Of a stretch of 39,907 nucleotides of DNA, positions 7,603 to 15,106 are shown in pieces. The notes under the pieces are model-generated. The model saw only the letters and a list, made by a program, of their open reading frames with translations. It searched no databases and had not been told where the DNA came from. Position 1 is the stretch's first letter, and every line of letters starts with the position of its first letter. Origin of the DNA: Caldifarciminota bacterium (lineage in GTDB: Bacteria; Hydrothermota; Hydrothermia; B15-G9; WFZT01); NCBI GenBank assembly GCA_015489415.1, contig WFZT01000051.1, forward strand, positions 1 through 39,907, read 5' to 3'. The translations under genes and the position numbers were made by a program.

Positions 7603-8808
7603 GTGGACCTAAAAGCTAAACGTGAGAAAAAATTAAGGGAAATTGTTAAATTTGCGTACCAAAACTCACCCGCGTTTAAAAAGCGCATGGATGATGCGGG
7701 ACTAAAACCCGATGATATCAAAACCATCGAAGACCTTGAGAAAATTCCTGTGATCCGGAAAGATAATCTGGTGGAAATTCAGGGCCAGAATCCACCTTTT
7801 GGCGGGCTTTTAGCTGTTCCTCCACAAAATCTTAAAAGAATTTTTCAATCGCCAGGGCCCATCTATGATCCGCAGGGAGAGGAAGAGGATTACTGGAACT
7901 GGAAAGAGCCGCTCCTTGCAGCTGGCTTCACACAGGATGACAGTGTAATCAATACCTTTTCTTACCATCTCTCACCGGCAGGAATAATGTTTGACGAGGG
8001 GCTCAGGTCCATTGGAGCCACTGTGGTTCCTACAGGTGTTGGAAATACCGAGCTACAGGTTAGAATTATAAACGACCTTGGTGTAACAGGCTTTATAGGC
8101 ACTCCGAGCTTTCTCATTACACTTTTAAAAAAGGCTGAGGAGCTCGGACTTAATTTTACGATAAACAAGGCTTTTGTAACTGCTGAGCCCTTTACACCAT
8201 CTCAGAGGAAAACCTTTGAAGAGCATGGAATAAAGGCATTTCAGGGCTATGGTACAGCCGATGTAGGGGCAATTGCCTTCGAATGTGAATACCGGGAAGG
8301 TATGCATGTTATTGAAAATCTTATTCTTGAAATTGTTGACCCATCAACCGGGAAACAACTGCCTCCAGGGGAAGTGGGAGAGGTCGTTGTCACACTGTTC
8401 AATAAAACTTATCCGCTGATCAGATTTGGAACCGGTGACCTTTCCAAACTTCTTGAAGAGCCATGTAAGTGTGGAAGGGAAACAGAAAGAATCGCTGGTT
8501 TTATGGGAAGAATTGGCGATGCCGTGAAGGTTAGAGGTATGTTTATTCATCCTGGCCAGATCGCTGGCGTGTTGAAACGATATGAAATTTTTGCTGACTT
8601 TGTCGCAGAGGTCACACGTGAAGGTGAGAGAGACTTTCTAAAACTGCAGGTGGAAGCTACGAACACCGATGAGGCTGAAAAATTGAGAGAAGAATTACTT
8701 GCGAAACTCCGGGATGTCTTAAGGGTTCGCGTGGATAAGCTTGAATTTGTTCCTTTAAATAGTGTAAAATCAGAAAAGAAAATAATTGACAAAAGGGAAT
8801 GGAAATAA
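7603..8808 (+). CDS. PaaK-like phenylacetate-CoA ligase family protein (degenerate ATP loop)
   Basis: About 401 residues, resembling phenylacetate-CoA ligases in length and order. It has the N-terminal NSPAFKKRMDDAG and EDLEKIPVIRKDNL, the A5-like YGTADVGAIAFEC near 216, RFGTGDLSKL near 274, CKCGRETERI, and the A8-like MGRIGDAVKVRGMFIHPGQI near 301. Where PaaK has the phosphate loop (SSGTTGKPT) this protein has FQSPGPIYDPQGEEEDYW (~81), which lacks the Ser/Thr/Gly-rich loop. ATP-dependent ligation is therefore uncertain. The protein could use another acyl donor, be a binding or regulatory homologue, or keep a variant catalysis. GGGAGG (7592-7597) is correctly spaced for GTG 7603, whereas GTG 7597 overlaps it. 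It sits between livF and a CBS protein in the transporter operon. Confidence 0.78.
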   Translation: MDLKAKREKKLREIVKFAYQNSPAFKKRMDDAGLKPDDIKTIEDLEKIPVIRKDNLVEIQGQNPPFGGLLAVPPQNLKRIFQSPGPIYDPQGEEEDYWNWKEPLLAAGFTQDDSVINTFSYHLSPAGIMFDEGLRSIGATVVPTGVGNTELQVRIINDLGVTGFIGTPSFLITLLKKAEELGLNFTINKAFVTAEPFTPSQRKTFEEHGIKAFQGYGTADVGAIAFECEYREGMHVIENLILEIVDPSTGKQLPPGEVGEVVVTLFNKTYPLIRFGTGDLSKLLEEPCKCGRETERIAGFMGRIGDAVKVRGMFIHPGQIAGVLKRYEIFADFVAEVTREGERDFLKLQVEATNTDEAEKLREELLAKLRDVLRVRVDKLEFVPLNSVKSEKKIIDKREWK

Positions 8809-8820
8809 GGAGGAAATGAG

Positions 8821-9462
8821 ATGTTTGTTAAAGATGTTATGACACCAAGTCCCATAACGGTAACTCCAGACACCCTCGTGATTGACGCCGAGAAGACCAT
8901 GAGGGAAAACAAAATCCGTGCTCTACCTGTGGTGAAGGGGGACAAGCTCGTCGGGATCGTTACCATAAACACCCTGAGAGAGGCAATGCCCTCGAAAGTC
9001 ACCACCCTGAGCCAGCACGAAATTCAATATCTCCTTCTTAAGCTGAAAGTTGAAGATGTGATGACCAGAAATCCCATAACGGTCAACGAGAATGCTCTGC
9101 TCGAGGAAGCCGCAATTCTGATGAACAAGTACAGAATCGGGCATTTGCCTGTTCTAAACGACAAAAAGAAGTTAGTGGGGATAATCACGGAAACAGACAT
9201 ATTCAAAACCATGATCAAAATCCTCGGACTTGAGGAAGAGGGTATAAGGCTGACCATCGAGGATGTCCCTGTGGAGGCTGGTAAGATTGCGGATATAATT
9301 TGCACTATTTCACAGTTTAACCCCTTGATCTTGAGTCTTACAACCCTGATGTCACCGGATAAGAAAAAGAGAACCATTGTAATGAGAATCAAAGTTGCAA
9401 ACCCTGATAGAGTATTCTCTACTTTAAGAGACAAAGGCTACAAACTTTTCGTAAAATATTAG
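8821..9462 (+). CDS. CBS-domain pair protein with C-terminal ACT-like domain (AcuB-like)
   Basis: 213 residues. CBS domain 1 covers ~1-57 (VKDVMTPSPITVTPDTLVIDA ... LVGIVT). CBS domain 2 covers ~74-135 (VEDVMTRNPITVNENALLEEA ... LVGIITETDIFKTM). The rest, ~140-213, has an ACT-like pattern (VPVEAGKIADIICTISQFN ... VMRIKVANPDRVFSTLRDKGY). CBS pairs bind adenine nucleotides, and ACT domains bind small ligands such as amino acids. By analogy with AcuB, this is a probable nucleotide-sensing regulator of the acyl-CoA ligases encoded just upstream. The binding site AAGGAGG lies before the ATG. It is the last gene of the operon and is followed by a terminator hairpin. Confidence 0.83.
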   Translation: MFVKDVMTPSPITVTPDTLVIDAEKTMRENKIRALPVVKGDKLVGIVTINTLREAMPSKVTTLSQHEIQYLLLKLKVEDVMTRNPITVNENALLEEAAILMNKYRIGHLPVLNDKKKLVGIITETDIFKTMIKILGLEEEGIRLTIEDVPVEAGKIADIICTISQFNPLILSLTTLMSPDKKKRTIVMRIKVANPDRVFSTLRDKGYKLFVKY

Positions 9463-9466
9463 CATT

Positions 9467-9490
9467 TGCGGGAGCTCCCCGGCTCCCGCA
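9467..9490 (+). terminator. Terminator hairpin closing the liv operon
   Basis: TGCGGGAGC (9467-9475) pairs with GCTCCCGCA (9482-9490) around a 6-base loop, five bases after the CBS gene stop. It is followed by TCTTCAATTC, a weak U-tract. Confidence 0.65.
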
Positions 9491-9638
9491 TCTTCAATTC
9501 AGCAGAATCAATTTCCTGAAGAAAAATACAGAGTTGCATTCTCCCAATCTAAAGATATCGCCTCTATACCAGTTAACCCCAAGAACGAATTCTTTGAGAG
9601 AAAATTGCATGATGGAAGAGGCTAAAATTTAGCAAGTG

Positions 9639-9731
9639 TGTTCGCATATTTCCAAACGCAAAAAATTTTTCCCCCGCATGAATACTTGCTTTGAGAATAT
9701 CAATGATGGGGTGCAACAAATCTCAAATTTC
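9639..9731. repeat. Dispersed repeat copy A (paired with 22139-22231)
   Basis: It shares TGTTCGxATATTTCCAA, then TTxCCCCGCATxAATACTTGC, and a final CAACA..TCAAATTT block with 22139-22231 in the same order and spacing. The hairpin present in copy B is decayed here. Confidence 0.5.
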
Positions 9732-9732
9732 C

Positions 9733-9762
9733 TTGACAGTTGTTTTTTAACGGATTTAAGAT
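9733..9762 (+). promoter_or_regulatory. Probable promoter of the giant repeat-protein gene
   Basis: TTGACA (9733-9738) is followed after 18 bases by TAAGAT (9757-9762), four of six consensus. The start codon lies about 70 bases downstream. The perfect -35 carries most of the weight. Confidence 0.5.
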
Positions 9763-9839
9763 AATTTTTTAATTTTTCTGCCGGAATGCGGCGATAATAA
9801 AATATTGTCTTGCTCTTTAAATTCAATAGGAGGTACGAT

Positions 9840-12800
9840 ATGGTGGGTATACTACTTGTGTTAATGGCGGTACAGCCGCTATTAACACCCAAAACACATC
9901 CTGTAAAAATGCAGGAGGGAATAAAATCTGTCCCCCACACTATAAACTATCAAGGATACCTGACAACAGCTGATAACAATCCTGTTAGCGATACGCTGAA
10001 CATGGTATTCGCCCTTTACAGAACCCAAAATGGCGGAAATGCCCTCTGGGAAAGTCCTCAAATGAATGTAGCTGTTCTTAACGGTGTGTTCAATGTGATT
10101 CTTGGAGAGAATACCCAGATACCTGACTCAGTGTTTAATGGAGGTGATGTCTGGCTTGAGATAAGGATAAATGGTACTCCATTGACTCCGAGACAAAAGG
10201 TTGTGAGTGTTGGATACAGTTACAGGGCAATAAATTCTGATTATGCGGCAGATGCAGGTCATGCTGTCAATGCTGACACTTCTGGTTACGCATTCAACAC
10301 TGATACTGCCAATTTTGCAATTAATGCGGGACACTCCACCACTTCTGACACTACAAACTACGCAGAGATTGCGGGTCACGCAATTCATGCAGACACTGCT
10401 GGTTATACCATGCACTCTGATACGGCTAACTTTGCGACCAATGCCGTACACTCCGTAACTGCTGACACGGCTAACCATGCGATAAATGCAGACCATGCTT
10501 TCATCTCTGATACGGCGGCTTATGCGGTGCATTCTGATAGTGCAGGTTATGCAGCAAATGCTGGCTATACCGCCCATTCTGACACTGCAAACTATGCAGT
10601 GAATACCGAACATGCCCTCAATGCCGATACCTCTAGTTACGCGATGCATGCGGATACTACGACTTACGCAATCAATGCCGGGCACGCTATCAATGCTGAC
10701 ACAGCTAACTACGCGATGAGTGCAGAGCATACTGTTAGCGCTGACACCGCTGATTACGCAACAAATGCCACACATGCTGTCACCTCTGACACAGCGAATT
10801 ACTCAGGAAACGCAGGGCACGCCCTAACTGCAGATACTGCTGGATATTCTCTACATTCTGATACTGCAAGTTATGCAACAAATGCAGGGCATACTGTCCA
10901 TGCCGATACAGCGAGTTATACCATGCATGCTGATACTGCGAGTTTTTCCACTCATTCCATCACAGCGGACACGGCGTTGTTTGCCCATGTTGACAGCGTG
11001 AGCTTTGCGTCATCCGCCCACCATGCGGATACAGCGACTCATGCCCTCGTTGCGGATACAACCTACCATTATATCAATCAGTTTACACATGCTGACACAG
11101 CCGATTTTGCGATGCATGCTGCTGTTGCGGACACTGTTTCTCACATGATTGGACAGACCACTCATGCTCAGACTGCGGACACTGCAGGTTATGCCACGAA
11201 TGCAGGACATTCTATTAGCTCTGACACTTCAAATTACTCGACAGAAGCAGCTCACGCTGTCACTGCTGACACTGCAGGTTATGTGATATATGCTGATACG
11301 GCTAACTATGCGACAAATACTGGGCGTGCAGTCAACTCAGACACGGCAGATTATGCGACAAATGCGGGTCATAGCAGTATTGCTGACACATCGAATTATG
11401 CGGCGAGTGCGATGCATGCTGTTCATGCTGACTCAGCTAATTATGTTGCATATGCTGATACGGCGGGTTATGCGGTGGGTGCTGGACATGCTGTGACTTC
11501 AGACACGGCAGGCTATGTGATTCGTGCGGATACTGCAGATTACTCAATAAATGCAGGGCATTCCGTAAATTCTGACACAGCTAACTTTTCAACAAATTCG
11601 GGTCATGCGGTGACTGCGGACACATCGGGTTATGCGGCGAATACAGGGCTTGCCGTTCATGCTGACACGGCGAACTATGCAACAAATGCCGGGCATGCTG
11701 TCAATGCCGACACAGCGAGCCATGCTTTAATTGCCGATTCGATTGCAGGGGCACCACCGAGTCCGTGGAAGGTGGAAGGTAACATCATCTACCCTGTATC
11801 AAGATACGGATTGGCCATGGATGAGACTGACACGCTTTTCGGAGACAGTGCGATCACGCACATAAATCTTGGTCATGGCTCGATAACTGGTTTACCTGGA
11901 GTCAACCGCAGGTACTCTGCGGTTTTGAGTGGCCTCCTCAATAGATCATGGGCTGATTTTTCGGTAGTAGCTGGAGGATATTACAATTGTGCTGATTCAG
12001 ACTTAGTCTTTGTGGGAGGTGGTGAACTCAACACAGCGTCAGGACATGAATCCATTATTGTCGGCGGTGTGGCCAACACAGCGTCAGGATTTAGGTCCTT
12101 CGTCGGTGGTGGGCACGGAAACACAGCATCTGGATATAATTCCATTATTGTCGGTGGTGAGTACAACAACGCGTCAAGATTTCTGGCCTTTGTCGGCGGA
12201 GGATATAAGGATACGGTATCAGGAGATTATTCCGCAGTCGTGGCGGGATATCACAACAGTGCTGATACTCCTTATTCCTTTATCGGGGGTGGAAAGCATA
12301 ACCATACATCAGGAGTTAATTCATTCATAGGGTGTGGTTCTGCCGACACAGTGTCAGGATTTTCTTCCTTTGTCGGAGGAGGATTTAATAATATAGCGTT
12401 AGGAGATTACTCAGTTATTGTGGGAGGATATTACAACCAAGTTGATTCAGCTTATTCTTTTATCGGAGGTGGGTATGGGAACAGGGTATCAGGTGATACA
12501 TCCTTCGTCGGGGGCGGAAAAAATAACCATGCATTGGGGGCTTTATCATTCGTTGGTGGCGGTGCTGCTCACACAGCGTCAGGATTTGGTTCATTCGTCG
12601 GAGGCGGATATCACAACCGAGCTGATACGGCTTATGCTTTTATAGGCGGCGGTGCAGAAAATACAGCGTCAGGATGGGGTTCCATTGTTGTTGGGGGATG
12701 GCGAAACAGAGCATCAGGAGCTTATTCGTTTGTCGGAAGCGGAGATCGTGACACAGCATCAGAATCTTATTCCTTTATTGGAACTGGAGAATTTAACACA

Positions 12801-13853
12801 GTGCACGGACCGTTTTCCTTTATTGGAGGAGGATTTATTAACACAGTGTCAGAATGGTATTCCTTTATCGGGTCAGGACTGAAAGACACAGCATCAGGAT
12901 ACGTCTCCATTGTGGTTGGGGGCGAGGGCAATATATCTGGCGGGGAATATTCCTTTGTCGGCGGCGGATATCATAACCGTGCCGATTCAGGCTATACCTT
13001 TGTAGGAGGTGGTTCTTCTGATACAGCCTCGGCCCGCTATTCGGTTGTTGTTGGTGGATTTGGAAATAACGCATCTGGAGATACATCGTTTGTTGGAGGA
13101 GGAAAGAATAATAATGCGTCAGGAATTCTCTCATTCGTAGGTGGCGGTTACGCTGATACAGCGTCGGGAGATTACTCAACCGTTGTCGGTGGAAAATATA
13201 ACAAAGCGTTTGGAGATTGGTCTTTAGTCGGGGGCGGGTGGGGCAACAGAGCGTCAGGTTATACTTCCTTTGTCGGCGGGGGAATCTTTAACCGGGCTGA
13301 TTCATCCTATTCCTTTGTGGGTGGTGGAGCTGTAAACACAGCGTCAGGACGGTATGCCGTTGCCGTTGGCGGATGTTGCAACACTGCTGATGGTGAATAT
13401 TCGTTTGCATTTGGCGATTCTGCCCATACAAATGGCCACGATAGTACTGCTGTGTTTTACTGGGGCGACAATACGGGACACTTCTTCATAGGAGCTAATG
13501 CCACATCAACAAGTTACCGACTCTATGTGAACGGCTCGATCTATTCCTCCAAAGGCACTTTTGTTGATGCACCCTCTGGTAAAATCCTCTCTATCTCATC
13601 ACCTTTCAGTATGATAAAGAAACTTCATGGTGTTACTTTCATCCAAGAGGGTGAGACCAGAACTGGTATTCCTGCAGATGAACTCGAAAAGGTCCTGCCG
13701 TCCGCTGTCCAGCGTGCACCTGACGGGCATGTCGAAGGTGTCGATTACGAGCAACTTGTCCCCGTGCTCCTCGAAGTGATCAAAAAACAGCAGGCAAAGA
13801 TTGAGGAACTTGAAAGAAGGGTCTCACAGCTTGAGAAAGAGAGAGGTAGATAA
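9840..13853 (+). CDS. Giant secreted repeat protein: ADT-repeat stalk, YadA-head-like repeats, S74-like C-terminus
   Basis: 1337 residues from ATG 9840, chosen because AGGAGG (9828-9833) is six bases ahead; an upstream in-frame TTG at 9810 lacks a site. A short hydrophobic leader (MVGILLVLMAVQPLL) is followed by a small beta domain (~31-128; INYQGYL, ALYRTQNGGNALWE, VFNVILG, TPLTPRQKVVSVGYSYRA) often found at the start of bacterial surface proteins. Residues ~131-640 are tandem units near ADTANYATNAGHAVN (15 residues), interspersed with 9-residue units like ADTAGYTMH. Residues ~697-1200 are about thirty units near SFVGGGYHNTASGDY, again 15 long and similar to the YadA/trimeric adhesin head. 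The end (GIPADELEKVLPSAVQ, VDYEQLVPVLLEVIKKQQAK, then a coiled coil) resembles the peptidase S74 intramolecular chaperone. A trimeric cell-surface fibre or adhesin is the likely role. The stop overlaps the next ATG by one base. Confidence 0.82.
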   Translation: MVGILLVLMAVQPLLTPKTHPVKMQEGIKSVPHTINYQGYLTTADNNPVSDTLNMVFALYRTQNGGNALWESPQMNVAVLNGVFNVILGENTQIPDSVFNGGDVWLEIRINGTPLTPRQKVVSVGYSYRAINSDYAADAGHAVNADTSGYAFNTDTANFAINAGHSTTSDTTNYAEIAGHAIHADTAGYTMHSDTANFATNAVHSVTADTANHAINADHAFISDTAAYAVHSDSAGYAANAGYTAHSDTANYAVNTEHALNADTSSYAMHADTTTYAINAGHAINADTANYAMSAEHTVSADTADYATNATHAVTSDTANYSGNAGHALTADTAGYSLHSDTASYATNAGHTVHADTASYTMHADTASFSTHSITADTALFAHVDSVSFASSAHHADTATHALVADTTYHYINQFTHADTADFAMHAAVADTVSHMIGQTTHAQTADTAGYATNAGHSISSDTSNYSTEAAHAVTADTAGYVIYADTANYATNTGRAVNSDTADYATNAGHSSIADTSNYAASAMHAVHADSANYVAYADTAGYAVGAGHAVTSDTAGYVIRADTADYSINAGHSVNSDTANFSTNSGHAVTADTSGYAANTGLAVHADTANYATNAGHAVNADTASHALIADSIAGAPPSPWKVEGNIIYPVSRYGLAMDETDTLFGDSAITHINLGHGSITGLPGVNRRYSAVLSGLLNRSWADFSVVAGGYYNCADSDLVFVGGGELNTASGHESIIVGGVANTASGFRSFVGGGHGNTASGYNSIIVGGEYNNASRFLAFVGGGYKDTVSGDYSAVVAGYHNSADTPYSFIGGGKHNHTSGVNSFIGCGSADTVSGFSSFVGGGFNNIALGDYSVIVGGYYNQVDSAYSFIGGGYGNRVSGDTSFVGGGKNNHALGALSFVGGGAAHTASGFGSFVGGGYHNRADTAYAFIGGGAENTASGWGSIVVGGWRNRASGAYSFVGSGDRDTASESYSFIGTGEFNTVHGPFSFIGGGFINTVSEWYSFIGSGLKDTASGYVSIVVGGEGNISGGEYSFVGGGYHNRADSGYTFVGGGSSDTASARYSVVVGGFGNNASGDTSFVGGGKNNNASGILSFVGGGYADTASGDYSTVVGGKYNKAFGDWSLVGGGWGNRASGYTSFVGGGIFNRADSSYSFVGGGAVNTASGRYAVAVGGCCNTADGEYSFAFGDSAHTNGHDSTAVFYWGDNTGHFFIGANATSTSYRLYVNGSIYSSKGTFVDAPSGKILSISSPFSMIKKLHGVTFIQEGETRTGIPADELEKVLPSAVQRAPDGHVEGVDYEQLVPVLLEVIKKQQAKIEELERRVSQLEKERGR
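10240..11745 (+). repeat. Tandem 45-bp (15-residue) and 27-bp (9-residue) coding repeats
   Basis: Inside the giant gene, DNA encoding the ADTxxYAxNAGHAVx and ADTxxYxMH units repeats head to tail with drift at synonymous and variable positions. There are no unique spacers and every unit stays in frame, so this is a protein repeat and not a CRISPR array. Confidence 0.85.
11930..13435 (+). repeat. Tandem 45-bp coding repeats of the head-like domain
   Basis: Recurring in-frame units encode SFVGGGxxNTASGxY or SxIVGGxxNxASGxx, about one every 45 bases. Some units have D/H/R changes at the NT/DT position and others carry an NRADxxY variant. The pattern matches left-handed solenoid heads of YadA-type adhesins, with a 15-residue instead of the usual 14-residue period. 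Confidence 0.8.
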
Positions 13854-14374
13854 TGAGAAAGCTTGTCATTCTTGCCATCTTTGCAATTCCAATGACCTTA
13901 GTAGCCCAGACGAATTATGTCCTCCGAAGTGGCACCATCTCTCAGGGCGGAGGTACCTCCACTTCCTCTCAATATCGACTTACTGGCATAACCGGTATAA
14001 CCACCGTGGGCAAGAGCCACAATTCAAACTACAACCTACAAAGTGGAATGCCTTATCAGGCTATCCTCGTCAGCATCCATGAGGGTCCTGGACAACCTCT
14101 AAAATTCCAATTCCTACCACCCTACCCAAGTCCAATGATTAACAGGGTCAATATCTCTTTTGTACTTCCTCAGAAAAGTAATGTTGAACTCAGCATCTAT
14201 GAAATAAGCGGAAGGAAAGTATGGACGCTCAGGAAATCATTCTCATCTGGACGACACGGAGTTGTCTGGCATGGAGTTGACAATTATGGCCACAGGTTAT
14301 CAAGTGGATTGTACATTCTCAAATTCAGGGCAGCGGGTCATCTTCTGACTCAGAAGTTAATTATATTGAGGTAA
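13853..14374 (+). CDS. Small secreted protein with C-terminal FlgD-like / Por-type sorting domain
   Basis: 173 residues. A signal peptide (MRKLVILAIFAIPMTLVAQ) precedes a short segment of YVLRSGTISQGGG and NYNLQSGMPYQ, a motif seen at the N-termini of other secreted proteins. The last ~85 residues form an Ig-like C-terminal domain: PYPSPMINRVNISFVLP, VELSIYEISGRKVWTL, GRHGVVWHGVDNYGHRLSSG, LYILKFRAAGHLLTQKLIIL. This is the arrangement of T9SS type A or FlgD-like sorting tails. The ATG overlaps the stop of the giant repeat gene (TAATG), so the two are translationally coupled. It may help export or anchor the fibre, since the giant protein itself lacks such a tail. That role is inferred from position only. 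Confidence 0.75.
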   Translation: MRKLVILAIFAIPMTLVAQTNYVLRSGTISQGGGTSTSSQYRLTGITGITTVGKSHNSNYNLQSGMPYQAILVSIHEGPGQPLKFQFLPPYPSPMINRVNISFVLPQKSNVELSIYEISGRKVWTLRKSFSSGRHGVVWHGVDNYGHRLSSGLYILKFRAAGHLLTQKLIILR

Positions 14375-14376
14375 GA

Positions 14377-14422
14377 GGGATGAGTGGTAGGGATGCCCCT
14401 TCGGGGCATCCCCCCTCATCCC
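14377..14422. terminator. Two-tier terminator hairpin after the repeat-protein operon
   Basis: The inner stem GGGATGCCCC (14390-14399) pairs with GGGGCATCCC (14403-14412) around a TTC loop. An outer stem GGGATGA (14377-14383) pairs with TCATCCC (14416-14422). It begins two bases after the stop and is followed by TTCAAAAATCC. It also sits at the end of the minus-strand transposase remnant and may act in both directions. Confidence 0.72.
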
Positions 14423-14423
14423 T

Positions 14424-14773
14424 TCAAAAATCCAGAAACTCATCCTCGCCAAGTCCCTGTAAAACAAATATCATTGTCAGGGTGGCATATTCAATAACTT
14501 CAATTTCCCCAACATTTTTCTGAAGATCAGAACTGAACTTTAGCCCTTTGCCTCATCTGATTGTTCATCCACCTCTATCCATTTTCTTTTTGAATACTTC
14601 ATCAGTCCCTCTATAATCCTGTCCAGATCACCTTCCTGCAGTTTTTCCAGACGTCCTAAGTTAGCAATAATCCTTTGACGCACTTTACCATTAACGCGTC
14701 TGCCGTCGACGATATAGAGGTATGTCCTTGTTGTACCATTTTTATTTTTGAATGTCTTGGTTCTCACAAACAT
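14424..14773 (-). pseudogene. IS1634-type transposase remnant (N-terminal, frameshifted)
   Basis: The N-terminus MFVRTKTFKNKNGTTRTYLY, then VDGRRVNGKVRQRIIANLGR and LEKLQEGDLDRIIEGLMKYS, is the conserved opening of IS1634-like (IS4 superfamily) transposases. The first frame stops at 14540 after DEAKG. Shifting frame there restores LKFSSDLQKNVGEIEVIEYA followed by TLTMIFVLQGLGEDEFLDF, which continues the expected family pattern up to a stop at 14424. The DDE catalytic core is entirely absent, because full-length relatives have about 500 residues or more. It is a dead fragment. Its terminal inverted repeats were not found. It lies at the edge of the AT-rich block and may mark how that block arrived. 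Confidence 0.72.
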
Positions 14774-15106
14774 AGCATGCAGATTATAGAGCTTATATTG
14801 AAACAGATCAAGAATTGTTTCCCCCACTTGTAGCACAACGAAAGAATGATAAATAAAATAAAAAAAATACTACGGATTTAAGAATTCCAGGTACAAAAAA
14901 TCTGATCCAGAGTCAAGAATTGAGAAATACTCATAATTATAGCACCCAAAACCGATTACCAATGATTAAAATTATTGTTAGAACTGGACCTACTTAAAGA
15001 AAGCAGAAATTCGAATTTTATCTTCACAAGACAAAAACTTGCCGAGATAGAGGAAAACCTTTTACGTGAAATGAACACATTACTGCAAAGGGGAACAAAT
15101 AATTTG
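14774..15106. other. AT-rich intergenic region, no feature recognised
   Basis: These 333 bases lie between the transposase remnant and the end of the GTPase-partner gene. No open frame, RNA gene or strong hairpin is supported. Confidence 0.5.

Larger units (their letters stand above)
9491..9839. other. Intergenic leader of the giant repeat-protein gene
   Basis: No gene is supported. The segment 9639-9731 is a diverged copy of 22139-22231. The promoter for the next gene lies near its right end (9733-9762), and AGGAGG at 9828-9833 sets the downstream start. Confidence 0.6.

Noticed and set aside
9629-9940. Minus-strand open frame upstream of the giant gene
   Set aside because: It overlaps the promoter and start of the giant gene, with no coding signature.
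10128-10775. Minus-strand open frame of 215 codons rich in Cys/Ser/Ile
   Set aside because: It is the complement of the repeat-protein gene. Its length comes from the repeat periodicity and it has no ribosome binding site.
10240-13435. Tandem repeats that might be a CRISPR array
   Set aside because: The repeats are in frame, encode a regular 15-residue protein repeat, have no unique spacers and drift mainly at variable codon positions.
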